Origin: Rostratula benghalensis
Taxonomy: Eukaryota > Chordata > Aves > Charadriiformes > Rostratulidae
Assembly (NCBI GenBank): GCA_013399305.1
Contig: VXAI01000473.1
Coordinates: forward strand, 154,223 to 218,222
DNA: 64,000 nucleotides
Reading direction: 5' to 3'
In this document: piece by piece, positions 39,246 through 52,405 of the stretch
Layout of the letters: every line of letters begins with the position of its first letter
Position numbering within the stretch: position 1 is the stretch's first letter
Position numbers and translations under genes: made by a program
Notes under the pieces: model-generated
The model's input: only the letters and a program-made list of their open reading frames with translations
What the model was told of the DNA's origin: nothing
The model's database searches: none

Positions 39246-39845
39246 TGCTCGCAGCCCAGAAAGCCAACCACATCCTGGGCTGCATCAAAAGAAGCGTGGT
39301 CAGCAGGGCAAAGTGGGGGGTGCTGGATTCTGGCCTTCTGCTCCATTCTGGGGAGATCCCACCTGGAGCAATGATTCCAGCTCTGGGGCCTCAGCACAGG
39401 AAGGACACAGAGCTGTTGGAACAGGGAGGGCTGGAGCCCCTCTGCTGGGAGGACAGGCTGAGAGAGTTGGGGGGTTCAGCCTGGAGAAGAGAAGGCTCTG
39501 GGGAGACCTTGGAGTCCCTTCCAGTCACTAAAAGGGCTCCAGAAAAGCTGGGTGAGACTCTGGATCAGGGAGGGGAGCCATAGGATGAGGGGGAAGGGTT
39601 TGACACTGGAAGAGGGGAGATGGAGCTGAGCTGTGGGGAAGAACTTGTTTGGGGTGAGGGTGGTGAGAGCCTGGCCCAGGTTGCCCAGAGAAGCTGTGGC
39701 TGCCCCATCCCTGGAGGGGTTCAAGGCCAGGTTGGAGGGGGCTTGGAGCCACCTGGGCTGGTGGGAGGTGTCCCTGCCCAGGGCAGGGGGTTGGCACTCA
39801 ATGATCTTTGGGGTCCTTTCCAAGCCAAACCATCCTGTGATTCTA
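39246..39845 (+). mobile_element. CR1 LINE fragment, + orientation, about 600 bp
   Basis: This is sense-strand CR1 from the end of the reverse-transcriptase ORF to the 3' end: CAGCCCAGAAAGCCAACCAC, ATCCTGGGCTGCATCAAAAG, AGGACAGGCTGAGAGAGTTG, CAGCCTGGAGAAGAGAAGGC, CCCATCCCTGGAGGGGTTCA and the terminus CCATCCTGTGATTCTA. The element is 5'-truncated and its frames are broken. The segment 39060-39245 just before it may be older CR1 sequence, but I cannot align it by eye. Confidence 0.93.
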
Positions 39846-42144
39846 AGTCAGAAACAAACAAACTGATAAACCATTCCCTGTCTTCCAATAAATAGGTGCT
39901 ATGATTGAGACACACACACAGTGGCATCTGAGTCCCTCCAGCTGGGGCTCTGAACCATTAAAGCCAGTGAAAACCAGCCCTTTACGTGCCACAGGACTTT
40001 CTGGCTGGCAGCACCCACCCTCACCCGCACCCAGTGGTGGGCACTGGGCAACCAGGCTGGGCCCCTTCTCATCCCCAGTTAGTTTTTTCCTTCCCAAAAA
40101 TGCCAGAACGCCAGGCTGCTCGCAAACAAAACCTTCCCAGGCTGCTTGTGCTCCCTGGCAAAAAGCAATTTCCTGCAACCTTCACACACACTAAAGAATC
40201 CTGTGCTCCGTGACAGGGTTTTATTTGTCTGCTCTGCCTCTTGGAGCTCCACACTGTAATTTAGGAGGCTGCTTAGCGCTGTGCTGTTCTTGCAGGGATA
40301 TTTCCCCCCCTAGTAATAACGATGCCACCTCTGGATAGTGAATCATTATGAACTGCAAGCACAAAATGATCTCTAATGATGAAGCTTTTCTAACTACAAT
40401 TTGGAGTGTTCCCATGTTCCTAATTCATTTTTTTTTCTTGGAGAGGTAACATAGTATTTTAGCCTTCTCTCAGTTAATGGTGTTTTCTTGGTTGTTCTAT
40501 ATCTGTTAGGGCAAGTAAAGACTTGTCAGCTCTTCAAAGAATGAGAAATCCAGAGAAAAGCAATGACACAATGACAAGTCTCAGGGGGAAGGGAGGGAGG
40601 ATTAGAAATCTTTCAACTATACTTTTGGAAGGAAACCTGTTTTCTAATTTTTCCACCCAAGAAGAGACCAGTGTTTACAACATGAAAAAATTATTTCATA
40701 AACTCGGTGTCGGGCTTGCAAAGGCTCCACAATAGACCAGGCAACCGAGGAGGCCGATTGGAACTCGGGCTTTGAGCTGGTGAGGACAAAAAGTGAGACC
40801 CAGGACTGAGCACAGAACTGCTATGGGAAGCACCCAGAAGCAAACGGGGTTTGGCATTCCCTTATCTTAGCTAGCAAGGTCAACTAATGTTTTGGTGGGA
40901 AAACAGAAGAAGACAGGCCATCAGGCTGGGGGAGAGAGGGAGGGTTAGACAAAAAAGAAGGTGGCTTCTGTAGCATTGAGTTTCACCTCCTGTTCCCTGT
41001 GCCTCATCTGAAGGACGGCAGAAGAGAGCTGCTTATTGCTCCCATATACCCCTAGCAGGGTGAAGTTCTCTCCTCTCTGTGCTCCAGCAGCCACCCCCAG
41101 CCCTCTCCTGGGGAACTGCTCTCTCATCATTAGCACACACTTGGCTACTTGCTGCTTCTCCGGTTTAACTGAAGCTCCAAGTGATGTTTCTCATAGGGTA
41201 CTCACCCTCAGCTCTGCAGAATCCCAGGTCCCTTTCGTACGGAGATCACAAGAGAAGCAAACTACACGTGGTCTAACTTCACCAAGAGAAAATTTCATTA
41301 AGTATCATTAGCAAACTGGCAGTATATTACTTACATGCATTTTCCATGGCATTTTGGTGAAAGCTGAGTAAAGCTGTGATTCACATCCACGTCTGATCAA
41401 AGCATAGATAAGCACGGTGTTCTGCAGAGCCTCGAAAGCAAATCTCCTCTAGATCAGATTTGCAGATGATGGTTGGGACGACTGAGATACCAAAAGGCAG
41501 TTTTACTGTCAGGTCCTGCCTGGCTTTCTGATTAGTCCTCAGTCTCGCTGCAGCATATTTTCTCTCCAAAGATTTACATCCAAGGTCATTACTGCAAGCG
41601 TGTACGCTGACCACTGCCTTCTGGGACTCAAGATGTGTAAATTCAGCAAAGCCAAGAACTATTTAAATAGGTTATGTTTACAGTCCTTGGATGGGCTAAA
41701 TGAAAAACAGAAACAAAACTCTTTAAAATCCGTGGTCTTTTCTTGTCTTTTTCATAATCCTCATCTCCTTCACACTGGAGTAATATTCTTAATGTACAAT
41801 ACTGTGCTTTAATAACCCTCTCTCAAATGAGTACTAAAAATGCAATATAGTTCAATAAAATCACCATTGCAGCACTGCAAAAACCACCCCCCACTGCCCC
41901 CCCCTCCACTGCCTGTGGATAATCAGTTCCATTTAATGGAGTTCTACAACAAAATGCCATAAAAGGCACAAATGCTAGGAGCCAGCTCTTGGAAGACAGT
42001 CCAGGTTTCATCCTCACCCCATGTCAACCCACCGCTGTTCAACCATAGCTATCAACCACAGCTCAGCCAGGTCCTCTGGGGACTCTGCCAACACAAGGTA
42101 AGTGTGAGGGGAAAGTCCTTCTGTGCGGTGGGGAATACTCACAG

Positions 42145-42562
42145 TATCACAGAATGAATTCAGGACCTCTGGAGATCATCCAGTCCAGCCCCCTGCCAGA
42201 GCAGGTCCCACAGGAAGGTGTCCCCATGGCTTTGAATGTCTCCAGAGAAGGAGACTCCACCACCTCTCTGGGCAGCCTCTGCCAGGGCTCTGCCACCCTC
42301 ACAGGGCAGAAGTTCCTCCTCAGGTTGAGATGGAACTTCTTATGCTCCAGTTTGTGCCCCTTCCTCTTGCCCTCGCTGGGCACCACTGGAAAAAGCCTGG
42401 CCCCATCCTCCTGACACCCACCCTCTAACCATTTCTAGGTGTTGATCAGGTGTCCCTTCAGTCTTCTCCAGACTGAATAGACGCAAGTCCCTCAGCCTTT
42501 CCTCATCAGAGAGATGTTCTAGACCCCTCATCTTCTTCATAGCCCTTTGTACTCTGGGGCCA
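42145..42562 (-). mobile_element. CR1 LINE fragment, - orientation, about 420 bp
   Basis: The + strand shows TATCACAGAATG, GGAGATCATCCAGTCCAGCC, TCCAGAGAAGGAGACTCCAC, CACCTCTCTGGGCAGCCTCT and GCAGAAGTTCCTCCTCAGG, then the TGATCAGGTGTCCCTTCAGT segment. This is the complement of a CR1 3' part, closely related to the copy at 6656-7360. The 5' boundary near 42562 is approximate. Confidence 0.92.
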
Positions 42563-45500
42563 TGCACGCTGCCTGCAGCTGGAATACATCCTCAACAGTG
42601 AAACACTAATGGCAGGAGGTGACCAGGGAAGGAGATGTTCCACAGAGGGGTGGTCCTGGTCCCCAGGAGCAGTGCTGCCTGGAAGTGAGATGGCTGAAGA
42701 GGTGTGGAGGTGACATCTGGCTGTTAAGTTGTGGTTGGTATCCAGAGGTCAGCAGGGAGAGCTCACCCACTTTCTTTTTAAAACACAAAATTGAGCAACT
42801 TAGACTCCAAAAGTGGTCACTGAGTCATGTGGGGCAGGGGCCAGGATGCTGCACAAGTACATCCTTCCACCTTTCTGCTCCGTTTTTCTTTCCCAGCCCT
42901 GACTGGTGGATCTTCACTGGCCCTGACTGGTGGGGTGCAGGGTGCTGAGCCACCCGCAGGGCTCTGAGCTGCTGCAGCAATTCCTCCAGACACCGGGAGC
43001 TGGAGAGGTGTGAGCGCTGCCGTGAAGAGAACATAGAGGAGATGGAGCAAAGATCAAAGATGTGTCTTGGAAAGCAGAGCTTTGCTCTGCAGGCTCTGAA
43101 CTGCAGTCACGGTCTAGTTCCTGAGATGTCTGACTGCATTCTCTCTCAGACAACAGTCTGCCACTTCTCAAATACTGACCTTAATACAATTCTGCAGCAG
43201 AGCAGAGACCTGGCCTCTGCCTGGTGAGTGCGTTTCATCTCTGCAGCGTGCCTGTAATCCCATCCAGGCAGGTCACAAATCCGGGCAGGAATGTTTAGGA
43301 GCAGGGAAAACTGAATCAGCAACAAATGTGCTTGACCCCGCAACCGGGAACCAGCCCTGCTCTGCAGCCACTTGCATTCACCCCCCACGGGAACCCCAGA
43401 AGATGGATTGAATATGGTTACACCTGAGTTATTCAAGCACAAAGCTCTTCATTGACTGTTTCCTAAAGAGGCTTTTCAATAAGCAAGCCCATTAAAGACA
43501 ATGTGATTCTCTTAATTTGATGCTGAATTCAAGAGGTGTATGAAATATTTGTCAATATTTGGACTACCTAATGCCTTTAACTGAAGGGAAAGTGATTGCT
43601 GCAGAAATCATTCTCCCAGTAAAGCTCATGCTGCCCTACAAAGCATCCAAAAACATTATGACTCTTTAAAGTCTTCTTTTTCCTTTCAACAAACGGGGTT
43701 AGGGTGATAGTATACCTCCGTCTTTGGCAAGCCAGTTTTTAAGAAAATATCCTTTTCCTTCACAGAAGGAAGAACAAAGGAAAAATAGACTTTTGTTTTC
43801 CCTTTTGCTGTATACAATAAGAAACCCAAACCCACGTGTTGGGACTTAAGGGAGTCCAACACACAGATCAAAATCTTTCAGGCTGTGGCAGTGGGATCCT
43901 GAGAGATGCCGAAGCCACCGAGCCCAAGGGGTCAGAGGAGAGAAGAGCAGAGAGGACCTCCCAGGGCACTTTCTCACAACTTAACTTGTTATTTGCCAAC
44001 TCAAAAATGAGTGAAACCAGGTGAAAATGTACACAAAAAACGACAGCAAACACACAAGCCAAACTTTTCAAGGTTTTGGGGTAACACTTCCTTTCCAGAG
44101 AACGTTTCTCAAACACCCAGTTGCAAGCAATGGAAAAAAAGCTCATATTTCCCTAAACTGAATGTGCAGGGGAGAATATCCACCCCCAACAGTTTGTCAA
44201 GATTCAACCCTCTTCCCGTATGTTTTAAAGGCCCCATGAAGCTTGCACAAATATCATGAGTATCCCACAGGAGGAGGGCAGGAGCAGTGCAGTAGGCACT
44301 TAGGGATATTAACATTAAGAACTCCTATGCTCTCACAGAGGTTCTCCTTGCACAGATGGAAGATGTTTGCACTGGGCAAGCAGAAGAATTGCCAATTTGG
44401 CCTGAGATCTGCCTCCTGCACTCCCGACTCAATGGGACATGCTCTACCCATTTACTGTGCTACCCATGAAAGATAAAAAGTAAGGAAATTCACTTGACCG
44501 CAACAGCTTTGCAGAGGCAAAATACTTTTATCTTCTCATCTTCGGTATTTGAGGTAGCAAGAAATGAGGGCACACCTTCAAATCAAGCAATCAATCAATA
44601 AATGATCTTCAGGGCACAGAGGATAACCTTTATCACTAGACCTTTTGTAGCAATTTGATATGGCAAGGGAACTCTAGGAAATCCGGAATTCAGAAGACCA
44701 AAGAGACACAAAAAAGGAGGATAGGAAAAAATTAATATGCCCCTTTCCCATACTGTTGGGGCACTCCTCATATTAGTCTAAATTTAATTAAATTTCCTTA
44801 TATTATTTGCAGATCAAATTTCACACTCTTCCACCTACACCTCCTGACGTGCACCTACAGCTGCGCTGCTGAGCAGCCCATTATTTCAATTGTCATTTAT
44901 TATATCTCATGGGAATTTACGAGAGAAAAAGCTCAACTTAATAGCTGAAGAAGTATGAGCGTAACTGATTAGTATGAAGAGGAATTTTTGCTTGCATTAT
45001 AAATCCCTGTGCTTTAGGATGTGACTACATCAGTGAATTCTCCCAAGCAAAACCATCCCAACTTGACCCCTCCGTGCTGCCTTATCCGGCTGCCTTATCC
45101 AGCTAAAACTTTCAACAATTTCTATCTGGAATAAGTGATAAAGGGCAATATATTTTCCCTTAAAATTTTTAGGCCTACTGCTCACATGAAGGAATTTAAA
45201 TGATGTTCTGGGTTCTACAGAAATTAAAAGACAGTAAATCACTGTAACTTCTAAGAAAAGAGATGTTAACTTTTTCTTCACGTAGAAGATCCACCTTTTT
45301 AATTTTTAATTCATTTTATGACCAGAAAGATGACCAAAGTTATCATTATATGACATAAACTACTGCCACATGTGTAGGAGAAATTAACGCTGCAAATTAA
45401 TTTCAAATACTGCTCTCCGTTTCAGGAGTTTCACATTAATCATTCCTCCCAATATTTTGGCATATTGGAAGAACTTGATTAGATTGATTCCAAAACAAAG

Positions 45501-46347
45501 ACTGAAAAGACAGCTCACCAATTTTATTAAATTTCTCTCTGGCATTTCATGCCTACCTACTCACTCAGAGCTTGTGCTAACACCACAGAAAAGCTGCTTT
45601 ACTATCAAATCTGTTTGAATAGAGCGCACTGAATTTGCTATTTAAAATTCTATTTCTCCAGGCTGCCACTCGCATGGGTTCATTTCATGGCTCATATCTC
45701 TACGTTACCACCTTTACAGAGATTTTTCCAACTCTGCACATCCAAATCAAGGTAAGCCATTCTCCCCCTTTCCCAACCACATCAAAGCTCCCCATCAGGC
45801 AGGTATCACCTTCCACAGACTGGGGTGAGTGCTCTTTTCCTAACAGCAGCTCCCCAGCACGAAGCCAGCCTGGCAGAGCCACCCCAACGTGCCAGGGCCA
45901 CAGGGCTGTGGTCTGCCAGAGCAAGCCCAGGGCTACCAGGAAGGGTAAACTCCAGATCACAAGCTCAGCAAAGCACAGATCATGGCTCAGTAAATTACAT
46001 CAGATGGCTCTACAGATCATTTTACCCCTTTCTTGGATAAATTGTAAAAGTAAGTGACTTGCAATTATTAGACGTCCTGTGGCCTCAATGGCTTCCAGGC
46101 TGAGAACTGATCAGTTCCTCAGCAGCATTCCACTGTCTTTCATTCCCATTTATTTTCTGATGCTTTTAAAAACTTCCAGAAGCAGTTTATTTAGATACTC
46201 TGACCACTGATGCTTCTCTGTCCATGCAGGACCATACACAGACACACACAGGCACCCCATTCTGCCAGAATATTCCTCTTTTTGCAATGTTTGCCCACTG
46301 ACGGGGTTTAAAACCGGCAGAGGTGAGGTCTGACAGGTACTGCCTTT

Positions 46348-46442
46348 GAATCCTAGGATGGGTTGGGTTGGAAGGGATGTTGAAGAGCATCCAGTCCCAT
46401 CCACTGCCCTGGGCAGGGACACCTCCCACCAGACCAGGCTGC
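46348..46442 (-). mobile_element. CR1 3'-end remnant, - orientation
   Basis: GGGTTGGGTTGGAAGGGATG, GAAGAGCATCCAGTCCCATC and CTGGGCAGGGACACCTCCCA are the complement of an avian CR1 3' end. About 95 bases remain, and the terminal repeat has decayed to AATCCTAGGATG. Confidence 0.85.
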
Positions 46443-48423
46443 ATTCTCCTGTGCAAAACCACACCAGTTCCACCCTGGGCTCACTCTTCCAGCTGGGTGC
46501 AGCAGCTTGGCTACCTGCTTGTGACCAGCACGGAGGATCAGGAACAGCCTAAATCTCTCAGTTTCTGCCACTCATCAGACACTGCTCCAGGCCAGGAACG
46601 GACCCTGCACCCAGAGGAGAAGTTTCCTGACAAAGTAGCTCCTTTTAAGAGCTGATAAGCTTACTTTTCTATGCCTTTCTCCAAACATAGCAATGTTCTC
46701 TGCATAAAAAAGGGATGAAAGAGGAATATATACATAATTTCAACCAGACTGGTTTAATCTGCTTGCCTCCATTTGTTCTACAGCCGTCTTATTTTGGGGA
46801 AATAAATGTTTTTAATTAAGTTGACTGCAAAGTTACTTAGGTAATGTCTGACTGTCAAATATTTTGAACAATTCCACTTTACTCGAGCTGCATACACGCA
46901 CCAATAGCTGTAGTTTATTGTGCTAAAGCAGTTTGTTGAGTCATGCTCTTTTTCTCTCTACATCCAGCCTTGATTCCCCAGACAGTGTCAGTTCTCCATT
47001 TGTTAATCCATATTTAATTTTTAAATCACAAAACACCATGGTTTTAAAGATAAGCTTTTAAAATGCCCTCCTACACAGTCTTTCTTGCTGTCTCCCGGGA
47101 TATTGCTGATAACAAGCAAAAATCATACGCTTCAAATATTAATGAAGAAGCAGCTACTGAAAACTGGGAACTCAGAGGCCAGGTGATTATCGTGTGGAGG
47201 TGTGATGTAAAATCAGACCTGGAGAGAAACACGGCTAAAAGAGTACCAAAGGCAATAAGGCAGTGTGGAAGACCAGATAAGGATCTATAAAATTAACACT
47301 TTTCAGCCCCAGAGAGCAGGGGACGGAGGTCCACTCTCATGGGTGGGGATGGGAGGTCCTCAAATTCCTCCTTTTTTTGGGGTGGAATGCAAAAAGAAAA
47401 TGCGAGAACAACCACTAAGCTGTAGATTTCTCTTGCTTGAAAAGTCCTTGGGACACACAAGCAATTTACAGCACGAGACAAAGCCTTTCATCCACAAACC
47501 GCCTCACCGAAACCCAGGCACTTATTAAAAACCCTTGAAAAACATTTTCCACAGAGTTGTTTGTCTGCTTTTGTTTTCAGCAAAATATCATTTGTATGGT
47601 AATTTCCCAAGCACCTCAAATCAAGCCTGAGAGCTGCTCTCGCCTGGAATGGGAGCTGCTCCGTGTCTCTGCCGGCAGCTCCTTGTCCCAGTTGCTGACT
47701 GGGGGATGCTGGTGTGGGCAATGTCCTGGGACCTGCTCACACTGGGGCTCTGCACTGGCCTCCAACACCCCTTAAATTCCCAGATTATAATGCACATGTG
47801 GAAGAAGGCCCTTATTTGCTGTCTTCTCAAGGAGGGCAGAGGAGGGATGGGCACGGATACTCCCACCAAAGGTCTCGTCGCTGCATAAGGCGATGGGAAG
47901 CGATTGCTGGGGTCCTGCTGGAAATTGCCCCCCTTTTGCTCATGTGACCAGCATAACCCCTTCTTGCTGAAGGTTATTGGAAAGGAACCCTTCGAGAGCT
48001 CTGAATTCACCTGAAAACACCTGGCTGAGGAGCAGGAAGATGCTCCACTCGTGCATTTCTCAGGAGTTCCATGGGCCGCAGCGACCAGCGGCCTCTTTGG
48101 GCTTGCTCAGGGCAATAAGGGCTCAGAGGACGGGTCCCACTGAGCAGCTCAGCAAAGCTTTCACATGCAGACCTCACTTCTGGTACACAAGGAAAAGATT
48201 TTTGTTACAACTAGGATGACTTTAATGGCACATTTTAATTAGCAGTACTATTCACAAAATACTGAAACAATCTGATGGATAAAGAGAACTCCAGCTGAAA
48301 CAGCAGCACAGGTAAATCCTGGCCCTACTTTACCCATCTTGTAAGCAATTCAGGATGAGTTCCTTCAGCCTTTCATACCAGATTTTTTATTTTTCTTAAA
48401 AACGTTCCAATGTCTAGGAGAAA

Positions 48424-48450
48424 TTTTATATATATATATTTTTTTTTTTA
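48424..48450. repeat. TA microsatellite joined to a T run
   Basis: A short TATATA tract runs directly into about eleven T. Confidence 0.75.
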
Positions 48451-48599
48451 AGGTCCCTTTTAATTACTAGTGCTGGCTGATTCGCACATGCCTTATTTTA
48501 AGTTAGGGTCACTGTCACTAGCCACCTTTGCCTTTCAAATATCAAAACAGTAATACCTAATGCTGAGATCCTTTATCAAAAGTTCTATATTCATTTTCT

Positions 48600-48616
48600 A
48601 AAAAAAAAAAAAAAAA
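48600..48616. repeat. A homopolymer (17)
   Basis: An uninterrupted A run. Confidence 0.8.
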
Positions 48617-51600
48617 GTATTCCAGTTTTTCACCTGGTTATTTATCTGTCTGCTGGGACATTTCTATTTGCTCGTGTCACGTACTCATTCTTGGGCCATC
48701 CCTGCAGAATTGGGATGGATTTCTCTCCCTGTACCTACAATCAGAAGGCAGACTGTGTGTAGGGCAGCTTGGCACCGCTACACTTTGCAGCTGGAGAGCT
48801 GGAACCGCCGTTACACAATTATCTGCCTCCAGAGTAAGTCTCATGGGCAGTAAGCCCTGCCCCAGAAAGATGGCAAAGCAGCAGCAAAACTGATCAGTGG
48901 CCAAATGGAAGGTGGGTCGTCCCCCCCCATCCTGATGCAGACCTCGGTGGCACCGCCAGATGAATGTCACCACCCACTCCCAGCTCAAGACCGTCTCTCC
49001 TTGACAAAGTCACAGAAGTAATGCCCATTTTTTAAAAAAATGCCTTATGATCTCTCAAGATCATTGACATTTCTAGCCTTTCCCTCCCTACAGACTCTTG
49101 GAAAAAAGGCTGTTTCACTCTATTATCGCTATTTTAACTTTATTCAGTAGTTTAGAAACATGATGTACTGTTTGCTTTATACAGCGAATGCAGAGTTCAA
49201 AGACTTTCATGTTCTCTGACTGGGTTTAGAGAATACTAATGCAATCTCCGTTTCAAGGCACTGGGCTGTGCAGCAGAGGATGGTGTAGAAAAGGAAAAAA
49301 TAAAACTTGCCACATTTCAACTATATAATGAATGTTCCCACAGGTTTTTAAATAAGCATAAAGGCTCTCTCTTTTAAGACAACTCCTGTCAGCTGGGGGC
49401 AGAGTATAAAATATTTTTAAAAATATGCTTTCATTCCTTAAAAAAAAGCGCATGGATGCTGCTGAAAACAGGAGGAGAAAAACTAACATTCAGAGTCCCA
49501 TTTCTGAACCCACACATCATTATCTCCCCATCCCACTGTAAAGGAGAAGATACTCTGGTGAATTTGATGGAGTGGTGTGTCAGGACGAGGAAAGGAGGGG
49601 AGAGGTTTAATCCTCTGCACTGGTTTACCTCCAATTCTGCTTTGTCATCAGAGAGATGAAGTCAGATGGGTTCCCGTCCACCCTGCAGCAGGAATGTGCT
49701 ACAAATGCTTATTTCTTTGTAAATAAATAAACAGAATTCTTAACAGGATGGTTCAAATGACTCCCTTTAAGTCAGTAAAACGGAGCACCAGAAAAATGAT
49801 ATTAAGTTGTAACACTCAGTCTCGTATTTCTTAATATCCCCTGATAAAAATGTTTTAAACCTTCATCAAATCTCACTTATCAGATGTCCTCAGTAATTTC
49901 ATTCAAGTTCATTAAAAAAAAAATACTGCAGCTCACGATGGTATCTGAATTCAAAACACAAGCTACTTAAGCCCTCTTACATGTACACTGGCAGAATTGG
50001 AAATGCACTTTGAGCAGATAAACAAGGGTATATTCATACACTATTTATAACTCTACTGCTATTGGCACCGCTATAGCTACGGCGCGTCAGCATTTAGACC
50101 ATCAAAACCTTCACATCTCAGCTACAACTTTTCTGCCACAGATCAGCCCTTTCCCACGGCAGGAGGCTCCTTGGCTTCTCTTACACCAGGAGGAGGAGAA
50201 GGCAGAGCAGTGGGAGGACTTTCTGGTTTTCATAGAAGGCATGTTGGTGTGTGAGCGTGCAGCTGGAATGGAAGGGATTCGGACTGGCTCATTTGGATCT
50301 GCCTCTCCTGAATAAAGTGATTTATTGCTCTGATAAAAGGGAATAACGGGATGTTGCACAGGCACAGACACGCAGCTCAGGGTACGTCGCCTTTCACAGC
50401 ACAACTTCACATGAGCTGCCAGTCTCCCTGTTCTACCTGACAGACAACAATCGGCACAGGCAGCGGGATGAGCGTGACACACCACCTCATCTCACCTCAA
50501 AATCTCTAATCTGAGCTTTGCTTAGCACATGCCTTCAGCAGGGCGAAAAGGTGATTTTTTAAAAAAACTAATTTTCCTAAGAAACCCTTTCAAACGCAAG
50601 CCATTTAAAGGGATCATCTCCTCTTCGCGCTCCAGGAATATTATTTACTAGGATTATCTTTATCGGGGAAATTATCACCAGCAGCTGAAGGTTTTTATCT
50701 CACCCTGCCTCATCAGGGAGCTGCCCCAACCAGGCATCCCAGCTTCCTCCCCCGAAGGCCCCCGCCATCGCCTCCCTGCTATTACCTTGGCATCTTCAGC
50801 CTAATATCCTCCAGCCTGCTTTCCCTTAAAAAACCCAGCTGCTAGAATAAAATAGCAGGATAACGTGAGGCTAAAACCACTAGGCAAGGCTTTTCTCCAG
50901 GGGATGTGCTAACAGGTGAAGACAAAAATGAGGGAGGGCTGAATTAAAGGAAGAGTTGCAGGAAAATAGTTTCAATTAGGGAGCAAAATGGTTTGAACAT
51001 ATTTTTCCTTCTTTGTGTACCTTGTATTTTCTGCATTTTTCCCTCCTGCGCTTGTTTACTAGGAAGGGAGCTGAAAGGGCTTGAAAAGAGATAAATTAAA
51101 AAGAATAATTGGAAACTGAAAGGGAGGGTGAGATGGTTAGGGGACTGTAGCCATGAAAGACAGATGTAATTAAAAGCCCCTCACCCCGTGGGTGCTGTGG
51201 AAAGGTGCAATCCCTTCACGCTGGCTCAGCCCCCCTGGGGGACCCCCTGGGCTTTGGGAATTAAAGCTTTTTCAGAGACAAAGCCTCAGGAACAGGGTCC
51301 TTCCCCTGAGCATCGTTTTGAGTCAGCACAGTCCCTGGTTTGTTGTTGGCCTGGCTCTCTGTTGTTGGTTCATTGGTTGGGGTTTTTTGTTTGGTTTGTT
51401 TTGGGTTTGTTTTTTTTCCCTGAAGACATAATCTCTTCTGCACACTCTTTAAAAAATAATGATTTTAAATATGGAGTAATAACTTCCTGGTAATAGAGTT
51501 ACTCTCTGTGAATAAAACCAGCCCTCTTTCACAGGAAACTTTCATGTAAAATAGAACAGGAGAGCCCATAAAACCCCCTCATCAAGACTTCTGTGAGAGA

Positions 51601-52381
51601 GCTACGAGGCAGGTTTTGGAGCAGTGCTGTGTTTTCCTTTTTTGTTATCTTTATTAACGCCCCATCTTACCTCTGCCGTGTGACAGCTCTTCTCCTTCAG
51701 GAGAATTGCATTTTTATGCTAACAAGGCTCAGATGTGGAAGGACTGTAAATCTCTGTGCCTCATGCTCTAGGAGGAGCCTTGGCTCGGGTGGAACATCTC
51801 ACCACGAGGATGTTCTGCACAGCCTGGAGGATGCTGCAGGAGAAGAGCTATTTCTCCATCCCTCAAAACACTTGGTACCCAGGACAATTTCTTCCCCCAG
51901 TTACCCTTGAATAAGTCAACACATTTAATTCAAACTTCTACCTGTGTAACTTAGAATTTGCAGCTGTCTGTTGTGTTAACAGATCAGAATTAGACATTGC
52001 AGTTAGACCTGGTGTGGCCTGATTTCCTCTGCCCATGCACAGAACCCCACAGGCTGCACTTTGGCAGCTTTGAGAGCCTCTGGGCACCCAGACCTGCAGG
52101 ATGTGGATGAGCTCTCCTGCTCCATCCCTGCTTCTCCTTCCACATTCCGAGAGGTGAGGTGCCCATCTGCACCACGGGCTGGATTGCTCCACCAGCCTTT
52201 CTCATCCTAGAGCACCCACTTCCCTTAATGCAAGGCTCCTGGTCTATTTTTATTGCCAAAAATCCTGGTGAGGTCCCTGCACCCCTGGTTCCAGGGCATC
52301 CCTCACACCCATCCCCACAATCCCTGCCACCAGAGCTCCCCCCCTGCAGATGAGCCACCTGTGTTGCTGACAGGAGGGGGG

Positions 52382-52405
52382 AAAAAAAAAAAAAAAAAAA
52401 AAAAA
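52382..52405. repeat. A homopolymer (24) after a G run
   Basis: Twenty-four A directly follow the G-rich sequence AGGAGGGGGG. Confidence 0.85.

Noticed and set aside
38789..39397. Minus-strand frame of 202 codons
   Set aside because: Half of it is antisense CR1 and the rest has no recognisable protein features.
39476..39823. Minus-strand open frames across 39476-39823
   Set aside because: They are antisense to the + oriented CR1 copy at 39246-39845.
48707..48835. Exon-like block with splice-like ends on both strands
   Set aside because: Acceptor, open frame and donor can be drawn on the + strand (donor GTAAGT) and on the - strand (donor GTACAG) over the same bases. At most one can be real, and most likely neither is. 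It serves as a warning about chance exons here.
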